Positions 25,837 to 34,983 of a stretch of 64,000 nt of DNA are shown here, piece by piece (the stretch's first letter is position 1; the number at the start of each line of letters is the position of its first letter). The DNA lies in contig NZ_JAGHKO010000001.1 in NCBI RefSeq assembly GCF_017742245.1, positions 649,061 through 713,060 on the forward strand. Direction: 5' to 3'. This DNA is from Niastella soli. Lineage in GTDB: Bacteria; Bacteroidota; Bacteroidia; Chitinophagales; Chitinophagaceae. Made by a program: the position numbers and the translations under genes. The notes below the pieces were generated by a model. It searched no databases, was not told the origin of the DNA, and saw only the letters and a program-made list of their open reading frames with translations.

Positions 25837-25974
25837 GGGCTGGGTTTTAAGGATAAACGGACTTGTATTTCAACCTAATATTAAAAAATATCTACATAAC
25901 TATAAAAACAAGTAGATGAACCGTCCTTTTAGGCCGGTGAATACGCAAAAAGGAAAGTTTTTCTTCAACCTAAC

Positions 25975-26003
25975 AAAAAATCCGCTCATGAACATGAGCG
26001 GAT
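25975..26003 (-). terminator. intrinsic terminator after the ribonucleotide reductase gene
   Basis: ATCCGCTCATG pairs with CATGAGCGGAT around an AA loop (11 bp), followed on the minus strand by TTTTTT. It lies about 100 bp after the stop codon. Confidence 0.85.
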
Positions 26004-26100
26004 TGAAGTTTATAAATATAACCGTCCAAAAAATCACATTTATGAGTCCTGACTTAATCAGGACGATTGGAGCGGAACATCATTCAAACAAATCTCAACA

Positions 26101-29100
26101 TTAGCTACAGCCCATGCTGTTACCGCAATTGAGGCATTTATAGCAGGTTCCGCTACGGATGGTAATATGTCCGCAGGTATTGCAGGCCGGTGCATCACTT
26201 TGCATGCTTTTAGCTGCTGCATTGATGGCATCGATACCTATTTCTGCTTTTTTAACAGTGGCTTTTACTGGTTTTAAAGGTTCTACATCAGGTGTTTTCG
26301 TTGGCTTACCGGGCACAACCCGTACATCACTCAATGGGGGAGTTTTTTTTTCATACTCCAGCGATGTGGGAATTTCATCCCATTCATCTACCCCAGTATT
26401 CATTACTTCTGGCTTGTCGAGCACATGTACCAGATCGGTTCTACCCAAATACTCGTATGCCAGGGCACGGAAAATAAAGTCTACAATGGAAGTGGTGCTC
26501 TTGATGTTGGGGTGATCGACCATACCAGCGGGGTCAAAACGCGTGAACACAAACTTCTCAACATACTCTTCCAAAGGCACGCCGTATTGCAAACCAATAG
26601 AAATAGCAATTGCAAAACAGTTCAGCATGCTACGCATAGTAGCACCTTCTTTTGCCATGTCAATGAAGATCTCACCTACTGTTCCATCTCCGTATTCACC
26701 CGTGCGTAAAAACAAGGCCTGTCCGTTGATCTTGGCTTTTTGTGTAAAGCCACGGCGTTTTGCCGGTAAGGTCCTACGTTCTACAATACGCGCCAATTCC
26801 CGTTTCAGCTTGGTATCGGGCGATGCCTGAACGCGTTTTTGTACTTCACCCAGCAACTCAGTAATAGTGAGTTTGCCCAGGTCAACAATGTTAGATTCCT
26901 GTGGTTCAGCGGTAGTAACATTTTCACTTGTCTCTTCTTCTGCTTTCTTCTTCTTATCGCTCTTATTGCTGAGCGGCTGACTTAGCTTGGAACCATCGCG
27001 GTACAACGCACAGGCTTTTAAGCCCAGTTTCCAGCTCATCATGTACGCATCTGCAATTTCTTCTACTGTTGCCTCATTGGGCAGGTTAATGGTTTTTGAA
27101 ATAGCACCACTCAGGAAAGGCTGTGCGGCGGCCATCATACGAATATGGCCATGGGCATGAATATACCGTTCTCCCTTTTTACCGCACTTGTTGGCACAGT
27201 CAAAAACGGGCAAGTGTTCGGCCTTCAGGAAGGGTGCTCCTTCAATGGTCATAGTACCGCAGATGTAATCATTAGCGGCCTCAACCTGTTCATCTGAAAA
27301 ACCTAAAGCTTCAAGCAGGCTCCATTCGAAATTAAAGTACTGCTCAGGTTTGAATCCCAGTCGTTGCAGGCATTCTTCGCCGAGCGTGTAAACATTGAAT
27401 ACGAATCCGATCTCAAAAGCGGAAGCTACCGCAGCATCTAATTTTTTTATTTCCTCGGCAATAAATCCCTTTTCGCTTAATGTTTGGTGATTGATATGCG
27501 GAGCGCCTAAGAAAGTGCCCGCTCCTACTGCATACTTTACAATGGATTCAATTTCGCGTGTTTGATAACCGAGGTTCTTCAACGCGGTAGGTACACTCTG
27601 GTTGATGATCTTAAAATAACCACCACCACTGAGCTTTTTAAATTTAACCAATGCAAAATCAGGTTCAACACCAGTGGTATCGCAATCCATTACCAGGCCA
27701 ATGGTGCCGGTAGGCGCAATTACAGTAACCTGGGCATTGCGATACCCATATTTTTCTCCTAACTGTACAGCTTCGTCCCATGCTTTGGTAGCTGCTTTCA
27801 ACAGGTAATCAGGACAATATTTTGCTTTAATTCCCTGTGGCTTTATTTGCAGTTTTTCATAATCATCTGCATCATAAGCGGCCAGGCGGTGATTGCGCAT
27901 TACCCGCAACATATCTTCCCGGTTCTCTTCATATCGGCTGAAGGGTCCCAGTATAGAAGCCAGTTCGGCCGAAGTTTTATAAGCAATACCGGTCATAATA
28001 GCGGTGAGGGCGCCGGCAATACCGCGGGCCTCTTCGCTATCATAAGGTATACCCATAACCATTAACATAGAACCCAGGTTGGCATAACCCAAACCCAGGG
28101 TACGGTAATCGTAGCTCAATTGCGCTACTTCTTTTGAAGGGAACTGTGCCATCAGCACCGATACTTCAAGTACTACCGTCCATAAACGACATATATATTC
28201 AAAACCAGCTACATCGAACGTATTGGTCGCCTCGTTATAAAAACGGCGCAGATTGGCTGATGCCAGGTTACAGGCCGTATTATCGAGGAACATGTATTCA
28301 CTGCAAGGGTTTGATGCATTGATGCGGCCTCCTTTAGGACTTGTATGCCATTCGTTGATGGTGGTATCGTATTGGGTACCGGGGTCGGCACAACGCCAGG
28401 CAGCATAGGCAACCTGGTTCCATACTTCTTTGGCCGGAATGCGTTTCATTACCTTACCATCGGTCCGGGCTTTTAATTCCCACTCATCATCATTCTCCAG
28501 CTTTTCGAAGAACTCATTGGAAATACGAATGGAATTATTGGAGTTCTGTCCGCTAACGGTTCTGTATGCTTCGCCTTCATAATCGCTGGGATAACCAGCA
28601 GCTATCAGGGCGCCTACTTTCTTTTCTTCTTCTACTTTCCAGTTAATGAATTCCATGATCTCGGGGTGATCCAGATCGAGACACACCATTTTGGCGGCAC
28701 GACGGGTTGTTCCGCCGCTTTTGATGGCGCCGGCAGCGCGGTCACCGATCTTCAAAAAGCTCATTAATCCACTGGAAGTTCCACCACCACTTAATTTTTC
28801 ACCTTCACCTCTTATAGTTGAAAAGTTCGTTCCTACACCACTGCCATATTTGAAAATGCGGGCCTCACGCATCCACAGGTCCATAATACCACCATCGTTA
28901 ACCAGGTCGTCCTCAACACTTAAAATAAAACAGGCGTGTGGTTGCGGACGCTCATATGCTGAAGTTGATTTTTTCAATTGGCCATCAACGGGGTCTACAT
29001 AATAGTGGCCCTGCGGTTTGCCCTTTATACCATAGCTTTCGAATAAACCGGTATTGAACCATTGCGGACTGTTAGGCGTGCACGATTGGTTCAGGATACA

Positions 29101-29469
29101 ATGTACCAGCTCTTCGTAGAAAACAGTTGCATCCTGCTCGGAAGCGAAATAACCATACTTTTCACCCCATGCCCGCCAGCAATTGGCCATACGGTGGGCC
29201 ACTTGTTTTACCGACGTTTCACGACCTAATGAACCATCCTGTTGGGGAACACCTGCCTTGCGGAAATACTTTTGGGCAAGAATGTCTGTAGCAATTTGGC
29301 TCCAGTGCTTGGGGACCTCCACATTATTCATTTCAAACACCACTTCACCACTCGGATTGCGGATCACCGATGTTCTGTAATCGTATTCAAACTGATCAAA
29401 AACGGACACTCCTTCGCGGGTGAAGCGGCGATTGAACTGTAAGCCTTTCGATTGCTTTTTTATGGCCAT
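26101..29469 (-). CDS. nrdJ: adenosylcobalamin-dependent (class II) ribonucleotide reductase
   Basis: The 1122-aa enzyme reduces ribonucleotides to deoxyribonucleotides using adenosylcobalamin. Motifs in order: SPQWFNTGL, GSGVGTNFSTIRG, GTTRRAAKMVCLDLDHPEI, the catalytic NPCSEYMFLDNTACNLAS, APTGTIGLVMDCDTTGVEP, LSGAISKTINLP and KACALYRDGSK. The C-terminal tail has paired cysteines ACNTCG and CYKCLNCGNSMGCS, a zinc-ribbon and thioredoxin-accessible region. A charged insert (about 825-850) precedes the last domain. No subunit gene is adjacent and no cobalamin riboswitch was recognised upstream. It is followed by its own terminator. Confidence 0.95.
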   Translation of the reverse strand: MAIKKQSKGLQFNRRFTREGVSVFDQFEYDYRTSVIRNPSGEVVFEMNNVEVPKHWSQIATDILAQKYFRKAGVPQQDGSLGRETSVKQVAHRMANCWRAWGEKYGYFASEQDATVFYEELVHCILNQSCTPNSPQWFNTGLFESYGIKGKPQGHYYVDPVDGQLKKSTSAYERPQPHACFILSVEDDLVNDGGIMDLWMREARIFKYGSGVGTNFSTIRGEGEKLSGGGTSSGLMSFLKIGDRAAGAIKSGGTTRRAAKMVCLDLDHPEIMEFINWKVEEEKKVGALIAAGYPSDYEGEAYRTVSGQNSNNSIRISNEFFEKLENDDEWELKARTDGKVMKRIPAKEVWNQVAYAAWRCADPGTQYDTTINEWHTSPKGGRINASNPCSEYMFLDNTACNLASANLRRFYNEATNTFDVAGFEYICRLWTVVLEVSVLMAQFPSKEVAQLSYDYRTLGLGYANLGSMLMVMGIPYDSEEARGIAGALTAIMTGIAYKTSAELASILGPFSRYEENREDMLRVMRNHRLAAYDADDYEKLQIKPQGIKAKYCPDYLLKAATKAWDEAVQLGEKYGYRNAQVTVIAPTGTIGLVMDCDTTGVEPDFALVKFKKLSGGGYFKIINQSVPTALKNLGYQTREIESIVKYAVGAGTFLGAPHINHQTLSEKGFIAEEIKKLDAAVASAFEIGFVFNVYTLGEECLQRLGFKPEQYFNFEWSLLEALGFSDEQVEAANDYICGTMTIEGAPFLKAEHLPVFDCANKCGKKGERYIHAHGHIRMMAAAQPFLSGAISKTINLPNEATVEEIADAYMMSWKLGLKACALYRDGSKLSQPLSNKSDKKKKAEEETSENVTTAEPQESNIVDLGKLTITELLGEVQKRVQASPDTKLKRELARIVERRTLPAKRRGFTQKAKINGQALFLRTGEYGDGTVGEIFIDMAKEGATMRSMLNCFAIAISIGLQYGVPLEEYVEKFVFTRFDPAGMVDHPNIKSTTSIVDFIFRALAYEYLGRTDLVHVLDKPEVMNTGVDEWDEIPTSLEYEKKTPPLSDVRVVPGKPTKTPDVEPLKPVKATVKKAEIGIDAINAAAKSMQSDAPACNTCGHITIRSGTCYKCLNCGNSMGCS

Positions 29470-29804
29470 TGGTTAGTAAGTTTTTAACATGATTTAATCA
29501 GGGTATTTTGAACAGGGGTAGAGAACGAAAATATCTTTCAACGGCCAGATTTCCGACTGCTAGATATGCACAGCTGTGGAAAAAGGATGTGAAAAATACT
29601 AAGATGCAAGCTGGGTGTGACTTACTTGATTTTTGCACAGAATACGGTGCAATGTTGATTACTTTTTGTAGGCTGTTTATTAAAAAATCGTTATCTAATA
29701 AGGCCTTCGATAAATAACCGGAAATTGCCTGTTCTGCCCCCGAAACACCCCACTCTACTCCACACAAACAATCATTAGGAAAATGTTCGTTTTCTTTGCC
29801 TAAC
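29470..29804. other. intergenic region without a recognised gene
   Basis: This gap between divergent nrdJ and the DUF2490 gene holds a 10-bp palindrome CACAGCTGTG (29569-29578) and short frames on both strands that lack coding character. No complete promoter or riboswitch was recognised. Confidence 0.3.
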
Positions 29805-30560
29805 ATGTCCTTTTATAAACAATTAACGTGGATGATGGTTGGAATGATCGCTGGTTATAACACCCGGTCCCAGGTGGCATTATCGGGCTGGGCAACCACT
29901 AATAACCAGTTCTCTATTTCCCGCAAGGTCACTTACCACTTGGAAGCCAGTTTTAGAAGCGATCCCAAAAGACAATACCTGCAAACTTTTTTAATGCGTA
30001 CCGGCGCCTTTGTACAGTTGAACAGCCGGTGGAGCGTAGGGGGTGGTTATTGCCTGAATGACAATCGCCGCACCATTGGCGGCATAACTGCTTATGCAAC
30101 AGAGCATCAGGCACTTGAACAAGCCTGGCTGGCCCATCCTGTTTATTTTGGCGGGGAAGGCCATAGGCATAAAACCTTTATGCGGCATCGCCTGCGGCTC
30201 GAAAACAGGTGGCTGCCCAACCTGCAGACGGAAAATGATGACCTAAAGAAAACCGGGACCTCCTTTACCAACCGGTTGCGGTACCAGATAAGGGAACAAA
30301 TTCCTTTGGTTTCTGTTATAAACGACTTTAATAAAGGCACTTATGTGTTAGTGCAGAATGAGCTCTTTTTCAATGTAAGCGGCCAGCAATTTGTAAATGG
30401 CAAATGGTTCGACCAGAATCGCAGCCTGGTAGGCACGGGTTACCGGTTCAACAGACATACTGACCTGGAGTTATCGTATATGTTACGGGTTATAAAAGAT
30501 GCCGGTAATGGTTGGGGGCACGAAAATCTGCTTCAGGTAACTGCTTTTAGTAGATTATAA
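29805..30560 (+). CDS. DUF2490 family protein, probable outer-membrane beta-barrel
   Basis: The ATG at 29805 (MSFYKQLTWMMVGMIAGYNTRSQ) gives a 251-aa protein with a signal peptide. A TTG three codons upstream is unlikely. The mature part alternates hydrophobic and polar residues: QFSISRKVTYHLEASFR, GGGYCLNDNRR, FMRHRLRLENRW, TFTNRLRYQIR-like strands, and GTGYRFNRHTDLELSYMLR. It ends FSRL, as in DUF2490 barrel-like proteins. The function is unknown. It is followed by 91 bp before the GGGP synthase gene, so read-through is possible. Confidence 0.8.
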   Translation: MSFYKQLTWMMVGMIAGYNTRSQVALSGWATTNNQFSISRKVTYHLEASFRSDPKRQYLQTFLMRTGAFVQLNSRWSVGGGYCLNDNRRTIGGITAYATEHQALEQAWLAHPVYFGGEGHRHKTFMRHRLRLENRWLPNLQTENDDLKKTGTSFTNRLRYQIREQIPLVSVINDFNKGTYVLVQNELFFNVSGQQFVNGKWFDQNRSLVGTGYRFNRHTDLELSYMLRVIKDAGNGWGHENLLQVTAFSRL

Positions 30561-30651
30561 TACTTTGAATAACAATTAACGGTAAAAGTTTGGGCACCTT
30601 ATAGCCCCTTTCGAAAACTTTTTGCATTTTTGTAGTCACCAATAGCCCAGC

Positions 30652-31410
30652 ATGACGAATCGTATTTATCAATCTTTACTGCAACAAAAAGCGAAAGGAC
30701 AGAAGTCATTTGCAGTACTGATTGACCCAGACAAAGTTACAGTAGATAAAATAGATGAGTTGACCGCATTGGCCACCGAAGCGCGGGTTGATTACTTGCT
30801 GGTGGGTGGCAGCCTGGTTGTTACCAACCGGCTCGATGAGGTGGTTCAGCAAATAAAAAAGAATTGCGATATCCCGGTGATCCTTTTCCCGGGAAGCCCA
30901 TCGCAAATTACCCCATATGCCGATGCATTGCTTTATTTGTCCCTTATATCGGGGCGTAATGCAGAATTGCTGATCGGTCAGCATGTTATTTCAGCGCCGT
31001 TTGTAAAACAAAGCCGGCTGGAGATCATTTCAACCGGGTATATGGTTATTGACGGTGGTGCACCTACCACAGTTTCCTATATCAGTAATGCGGCACCCAT
31101 CCCTGCCGATAAAAATGAAATTGCTATGTGTACCGCTATGGCCGGCGAAATGCTGGGCATGAAGCTGGTCTATATGGATGCTGGTAGCGGCGCCAAACGT
31201 CCCATCACAGAAAGCATGATAGAGAAAGTGGCAGAAGTGATTGAAGTACCACTGGTGATCGGTGGCGGTATTTGCGACCCCGAAAAAGCCTATCGCAACT
31301 GCAAGGCAGGCGCCGATCTGATCGTTATTGGCAATGCTATCGAAAAAGATGCTTCGCTGATAAAAGAGATGAGTGCTGCCATACATTCGGTGCCTACCCG
31401 AATATCATAA
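30652..31410 (+). CDS. geranylgeranylglyceryl/heptaprenylglyceryl phosphate synthase
   Basis: The 252-aa TIM-barrel enzyme (PcrB/GGGPS family) transfers a polyprenyl chain to glycerol-1-phosphate. Visible motifs are FAVLIDPDKV near the start, YLLVGGSLV, ILFPGSPSQI, STGYMVIDGGAPTTV, LVYMDAGSGAK and VIGGGICDPEKAYRNCKAGADLIVIGNAIEKD (split phosphate-binding motifs GGG and GNA). Bacteroidota carry this enzyme of archaeal-type lipid chemistry, but its product role there is not well known. The chain length used cannot be read by eye. Confidence 0.9.
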   Translation: MTNRIYQSLLQQKAKGQKSFAVLIDPDKVTVDKIDELTALATEARVDYLLVGGSLVVTNRLDEVVQQIKKNCDIPVILFPGSPSQITPYADALLYLSLISGRNAELLIGQHVISAPFVKQSRLEIISTGYMVIDGGAPTTVSYISNAAPIPADKNEIAMCTAMAGEMLGMKLVYMDAGSGAKRPITESMIEKVAEVIEVPLVIGGGICDPEKAYRNCKAGADLIVIGNAIEKDASLIKEMSAAIHSVPTRIS

Positions 31411-31570
31411 TTGAACAATCTGATGGCTTAATTGTCTTATTGCAAGAGGCCCTTAACAATTAATTTGGAAATTGGCTAAAATTTTACACCAAAAACCCCG
31501 ATTGATTGTAAAAAAGTGTTTTTCTTTGCGGTGACAAAATTCTATTGATTCAAAAGCATACCAGTTTAAA

Positions 31571-31705
31571 ATGCAAAAAAATCTCACCATAATACTCGCT
31601 GATGTAGTCGCGCTAGCCGTGATTACTATAGTGCGTGGGGTTTTTCCTGTACGTCTCCGTACAGTTTTTTTCTTCCAACCTATCCCCGTAAGGGTGCGAC
31701 GTTGA
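31571..31705 (+). CDS. candidate Arg-rich leader peptide of the arginine operon, 44 aa
   Basis: An ATG at 31571 opens a 44-codon frame ending at TGA 31703-31705, 121 bp before the first arginine gene. The first half is rich in Ile, Leu and Val. The second half holds six Arg codons (R22, R28, R30, R41, R43, R44). An intrinsic terminator (31647-31671) lies inside the frame, and R28 and R30 are encoded in its stem. Position before an arginine operon, arginine content and the internal terminator suggest ribosome-mediated attenuation. No homologue is known to me, and the frame could be chance. Confidence 0.45.
   Translation: MQKNLTIILADVVALAVITIVRGVFPVRLRTVFFFQPIPVRVRR
31609..31671 (+). promoter_or_regulatory. 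candidate attenuator: hairpin plus intrinsic terminator in the arg leader
   Basis: Hairpin 1: CGCGCTA 31609-31615 with TAGTGCG 31629-31635. Terminator: CTGTACG 31647-31653 with CGTACAG 31658-31664 (perfect 7 bp, TCTC loop) followed by seven T. GTGCG 31631-31635 can also pair with CGTAC 31658-31662, so the two structures can exclude each other. A hairpin TGGAATGA/TCATTCCA follows at about 31740-31758. Confidence 0.5.
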
Positions 31706-31826
31706 TACTTACTGAACCATACAGCATGCTTTGTGGTAACTGGAATGACCTTCATTCCAACATACCCTCGTCTCCGGCACGATGTTTTAAGCCGTTGCAT
31801 TTTTCACATTTAGCCTTGTTTCAAAA

Positions 31827-32555
31827 ATGGAAACTCAACATCAATTTCAGGTACTTGTAGCCAACGAATCACACCTCAGCTTTGCTCAGATCATATGCGA
31901 TGAAATGGCCGCATCGGCAAAAGCCCGCGGAACCGGTATAGCCAAACGTTCGCCTGAATATATTCAACAGAAGATGCGTGAAGGGAAAGCCGTGATCGCT
32001 TTTAACCAGGACGGTATCTGGGCCGGCTTTTGTTACATCGAAACCTGGAGCCATGGCGAATATGTTGCCAATTCAGGGCTCATTGTATCACCCAACTTCC
32101 GTAAGGGCGGTTTGGCAAAAGCTATTAAGAAAAAGATCTTCGAGCTGAGCAGGCAAACCTTCCCCGAATCTAAGATCTTCGGTCTTACTACCGGCCTGGC
32201 CGTTATGAAGATCAACAGTGATCTGGGTTATGAGCCCGTTACCTATTCCGAGCTTACGCAGGATGAAGCTTTCTGGGCTGGTTGCAAAAGCTGTGTGAAC
32301 TACGATATTCTCATGAGCAAAGAGCGTAAGAACTGTTTGTGCACCGCCATGCTGTACGATCCCAAAGATCACTACGAGCCAGAGGAAACCAAGGAGTTCT
32401 TCGAAGAGAAGAAAAGCGTATTTGAGCGGCTGTTACGGATAAAACAATGGAAATTGCTGAAGCCTTTCTTTAAGGAAGATAAAGACTCCAACACCCCTTC
32501 TGGCGGCGGAGCCGGCAAGATCAAATCTTTTTTTCACTACTTTTTTAATCTCTAA
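31827..32555 (+). CDS. GNAT family N-acyltransferase of the arginine operon
   Basis: The 242-aa protein has a GNAT fold in its first 160 residues: AVIAFNQDGIWAGFCYIE strands, the acyl-CoA loop FRKGGLAKAIKKKIF (R/Q-x-x-G-x-A type) and a C-terminal Lys-rich extension (about 180-242). As first gene of an otherwise complete arginine operon that lacks argA and argJ, it is the best candidate for the N-acylglutamate synthase that starts the pathway. The acyl group could be acetyl or succinyl. It ends 17 bp before argG. The assignment of the step is by context. Confidence 0.75.
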   Translation: METQHQFQVLVANESHLSFAQIICDEMAASAKARGTGIAKRSPEYIQQKMREGKAVIAFNQDGIWAGFCYIETWSHGEYVANSGLIVSPNFRKGGLAKAIKKKIFELSRQTFPESKIFGLTTGLAVMKINSDLGYEPVTYSELTQDEAFWAGCKSCVNYDILMSKERKNCLCTAMLYDPKDHYEPEETKEFFEEKKSVFERLLRIKQWKLLKPFFKEDKDSNTPSGGGAGKIKSFFHYFFNL

Positions 32556-32572
32556 AAACAATTCTTGCGAAG

Positions 32573-33775
32573 ATGGCAAAGAAAGTTGTTCTCGGTTTTA
32601 GCGGTGGTTTAGACACTACTTTTTGTGTAAAATACCTGGGCGAAGACCAGGGCTACGAAGTGCACAGCATTATTGTAAATACCGGTGGTTTCAGTGATGA
32701 AGAATTGAAGAAAATTGAAGAACACGCTTACAAGCTGGGTGTAAAAACACATACAACTGTTAACGCCATAGAAGGATATTACGATCGCATTATAAAATAT
32801 CTCATTTACGGGAATGTTTTAAAGAACAACACGTACCCGTTAAGTGTGAGCGCCGAACGATTGAGCCAGGCCCTGCACATTGCAGAGCACGTAAAGAAAC
32901 TAAATGCCGATGCCGTAGCACATGGCAGCACCGGCGCAGGGAACGACCAGGTTCGCTTTGACATGGTATTCCACATTTTGATCCCCGGTGTAGAGATCAT
33001 TACCCCTATTCGCGATCTGAAGTTAAGCCGTGAGGCAGAAATTGAATACCTGAAAGGCAAAGGCGTGAACATGAACTTCGCCAAAGCCGTTTACTCCATC
33101 AATAAAGGCTTGTGGGGTACCAGCGTAGGCGGTAAAGAAACACTTTCTTCAAAAGGCATGTTGCCCGAAGAAGCATGGCCTACCCAGGTTACCAAAACAG
33201 GCAGCGAAGAAGTAACACTTCGTTTTGAAAAAGGCGAACTGAAAAAGGTAAACGATAAAGAATTTGCTCACCCCAGCGAAGCCATTCAGTACCTGCAAAC
33301 AATTGCCGGAGCCTATGGTGTGGGCCGCGATATTCACGTAGGCGATACCATTATAGGCATTAAAGGCCGGGTTGGCTTTGAAGCAGCCGCCCCCATGGTG
33401 ATCCTGAAAGCTCACCACGCCCTGGAAAAGCACGTGCTTACCAAATGGCAGCTTAACTGGAAAGACCAGCTGGCCCAGTTCTATGGCAACTGGTTACACG
33501 AAGGCCAGATCATGGACCCTGTAATGCGTGATATTGAAGCCTATCTCGAAAGCTCTCAGGCTCACGTAACCGGCGATGTATTTGTTCACCTGCAACCCTA
33601 TCGCTTCCAGATCATCGGTATTGAATCAACCTATGACCTTATGAGCAGCAAGTTTGGCAAATATGGTGAAATGAATACCGGCTTTACAGGCGAAGACGTT
33701 CGTGGATTCAGCAAAATATTTGGCAACCAGACCTCGATCTGGAACTCGGTTACAGAAGAGAATAAGAAGAAATAG
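32573..33775 (+). CDS. argG: argininosuccinate synthase
   Basis: The 400-aa enzyme joins citrulline and aspartate with ATP in the cytosol. The N-terminal ATP-pyrophosphatase loop FSGGLDTTFCVKYL is at residues 9-22. AHGSTGAGNDQVRFD carries the substrate-binding motif, and SINKGLWGTSVGGKE follows. Length is normal. It starts 17 bp after the GNAT gene. A 144-bp gap with repeat words separates it from argC, but no terminator is obvious there, so the operon probably continues. Confidence 0.95.
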   Translation: MAKKVVLGFSGGLDTTFCVKYLGEDQGYEVHSIIVNTGGFSDEELKKIEEHAYKLGVKTHTTVNAIEGYYDRIIKYLIYGNVLKNNTYPLSVSAERLSQALHIAEHVKKLNADAVAHGSTGAGNDQVRFDMVFHILIPGVEIITPIRDLKLSREAEIEYLKGKGVNMNFAKAVYSINKGLWGTSVGGKETLSSKGMLPEEAWPTQVTKTGSEEVTLRFEKGELKKVNDKEFAHPSEAIQYLQTIAGAYGVGRDIHVGDTIIGIKGRVGFEAAAPMVILKAHHALEKHVLTKWQLNWKDQLAQFYGNWLHEGQIMDPVMRDIEAYLESSQAHVTGDVFVHLQPYRFQIIGIESTYDLMSSKFGKYGEMNTGFTGEDVRGFSKIFGNQTSIWNSVTEENKKK

Positions 33776-33919
33776 TTGACGAGGTATAGGTTAGTAGAAA
33801 AAGCAGCAAGTTGATAAGGTTGATGGAGTTGATAGAGGGATCGAAGTAAGAATTAAGATGTAGGAAGCAGGAAATTGATTGCCCATTCACCATTGACCAT
33901 TCACGATTTAATGTAAGTT
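33776..33919. repeat. intergenic word repeats between argG and argC
   Basis: Three word types follow one another: TTGATAAGG-TTGATGG-AGTTGATAG (33809-33836), AAGTAAGAATTAAGATGTAGGAAGCAGG (33844-33873, a GTAGGAAGTAAGAA-type run) and CATTCACCATTGACCATTCACG (33884-33907). Each has partners elsewhere in the window. No reading frame is present. Confidence 0.5.
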
Positions 33920-34939
33920 ATGAGTACAAAGATTAAAGTAGGCATAATAGGTGGCGCTGGTTATACCGGTGGTGAGTTGCTCAGGTTACTGATCAATCAC
34001 CCCCATATTGAGATTGCCTTTATAAACAGTAAAAGCAATGCCGGCAATCCTATTTACCAGGTACATGCCGATCTGGTTGGGGAAACAGACCTTCAATTCT
34101 CTGATGACCTTTCTCCCTTACAGGATGGCAGTGTAGATGTTATTTTTCTGTGTGTAGGCCATGGCGATGCCCGCAAATTCTTAACAGAGTATACTGTAAA
34201 CGACAAAATAAAGATCATCGATCTGTCTCAGGATTTCAGGCTGGCGCCTAAATCTGCTATTGGTAACCGGCAATTCGTATACGGATTACCTGAATTGAAT
34301 AAAGACCAGATCAAGGGTGCGCAGAACATTGCCAACCCCGGCTGTTTTGCTACCGGCATTCAGTTAGGTTTATTGCCACTGGCAAAAGCCGGTTTGCTGA
34401 ATTCGGTTTATACCACTGGCATCACCGGTTCTACCGGGGCCGGACAGGGATTATCGGCCACCTCACACTTCAGCTGGCGGGCCAATAATATTCAGGCATA
34501 TAAAACTTTAACGCACCAGCATTTAAAGGAGATCACGCAGTCATTACAACAATTGCAACCCTCCTTTTCGCCAGTAACAGCCGATGGTTCATCAGAAGCA
34601 TTGAACTTTATTCCCTGGCGCGGAGATTTCACCAGGGGCATTTTTATCAGCTCACTGGTTGATTGCGACTGGAAACTGGAACAGCTTACTGAATTGTATA
34701 AAGATTTCTACATAGGTCAGCCCTTCACCGTATTGAACAAAGGCGAGATCTTTTTAAAGCAGGTAGTGAATACCAATAAATGTATTATTTCACTGGAGAA
34801 AGTAGGCAGCAAACTCGTGGTGCACAGCGCCATCGATAACCTTACCAAAGGAGCCTCCGGCCAGGCAGTACAGAATATGAACCTGATATTTGGGTTGGAT
34901 GAAACTGCCGGGCTGAAATTGAAAGCGAATTATTTTTAA
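33920..34939 (+). CDS. argC: N-acetyl-gamma-glutamyl-phosphate reductase
   Basis: The 339-aa enzyme reduces N-acylglutamyl phosphate with NADPH. It shows the Rossmann motif GIIGGAGYTGGELLRLL (residues 9-25) and the catalytic cysteine in ANPGCFATGIQLGLLPL, then GSTGAGQGLSATSHFSWRANNIQAYK and the C-terminal dimer region NLTKGASGQAVQNMN. It is 45 bp before argD. Whether the substrate carries an acetyl or succinyl group is open (see the argF' entry). Confidence 0.95.
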   Translation: MSTKIKVGIIGGAGYTGGELLRLLINHPHIEIAFINSKSNAGNPIYQVHADLVGETDLQFSDDLSPLQDGSVDVIFLCVGHGDARKFLTEYTVNDKIKIIDLSQDFRLAPKSAIGNRQFVYGLPELNKDQIKGAQNIANPGCFATGIQLGLLPLAKAGLLNSVYTTGITGSTGAGQGLSATSHFSWRANNIQAYKTLTHQHLKEITQSLQQLQPSFSPVTADGSSEALNFIPWRGDFTRGIFISSLVDCDWKLEQLTELYKDFYIGQPFTVLNKGEIFLKQVVNTNKCIISLEKVGSKLVVHSAIDNLTKGASGQAVQNMNLIFGLDETAGLKLKANYF

Positions 34940-34983
34940 TCATAACGGCGGAGTGGGCAACCACGATGTAAACAATTACAACC

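Noticed and set aside
29470-29700. Cobalamin riboswitch upstream of the B12-dependent ribonucleotide reductase
   Set aside because: Looked for a B12 box and a long leader fold on the minus strand; none recognised.
29498-29806. Frames of 69 and 102 codons between nrdJ and the DUF2490 gene
   Set aside because: No recognisable protein features; one overlaps the start of the DUF2490 gene. Better seen as promoter space.
33776-33919. Insertion-sequence remnant between argG and argC
   Set aside because: No terminal inverted repeats, target duplication or transposase fragment; the content is word-type repeats.
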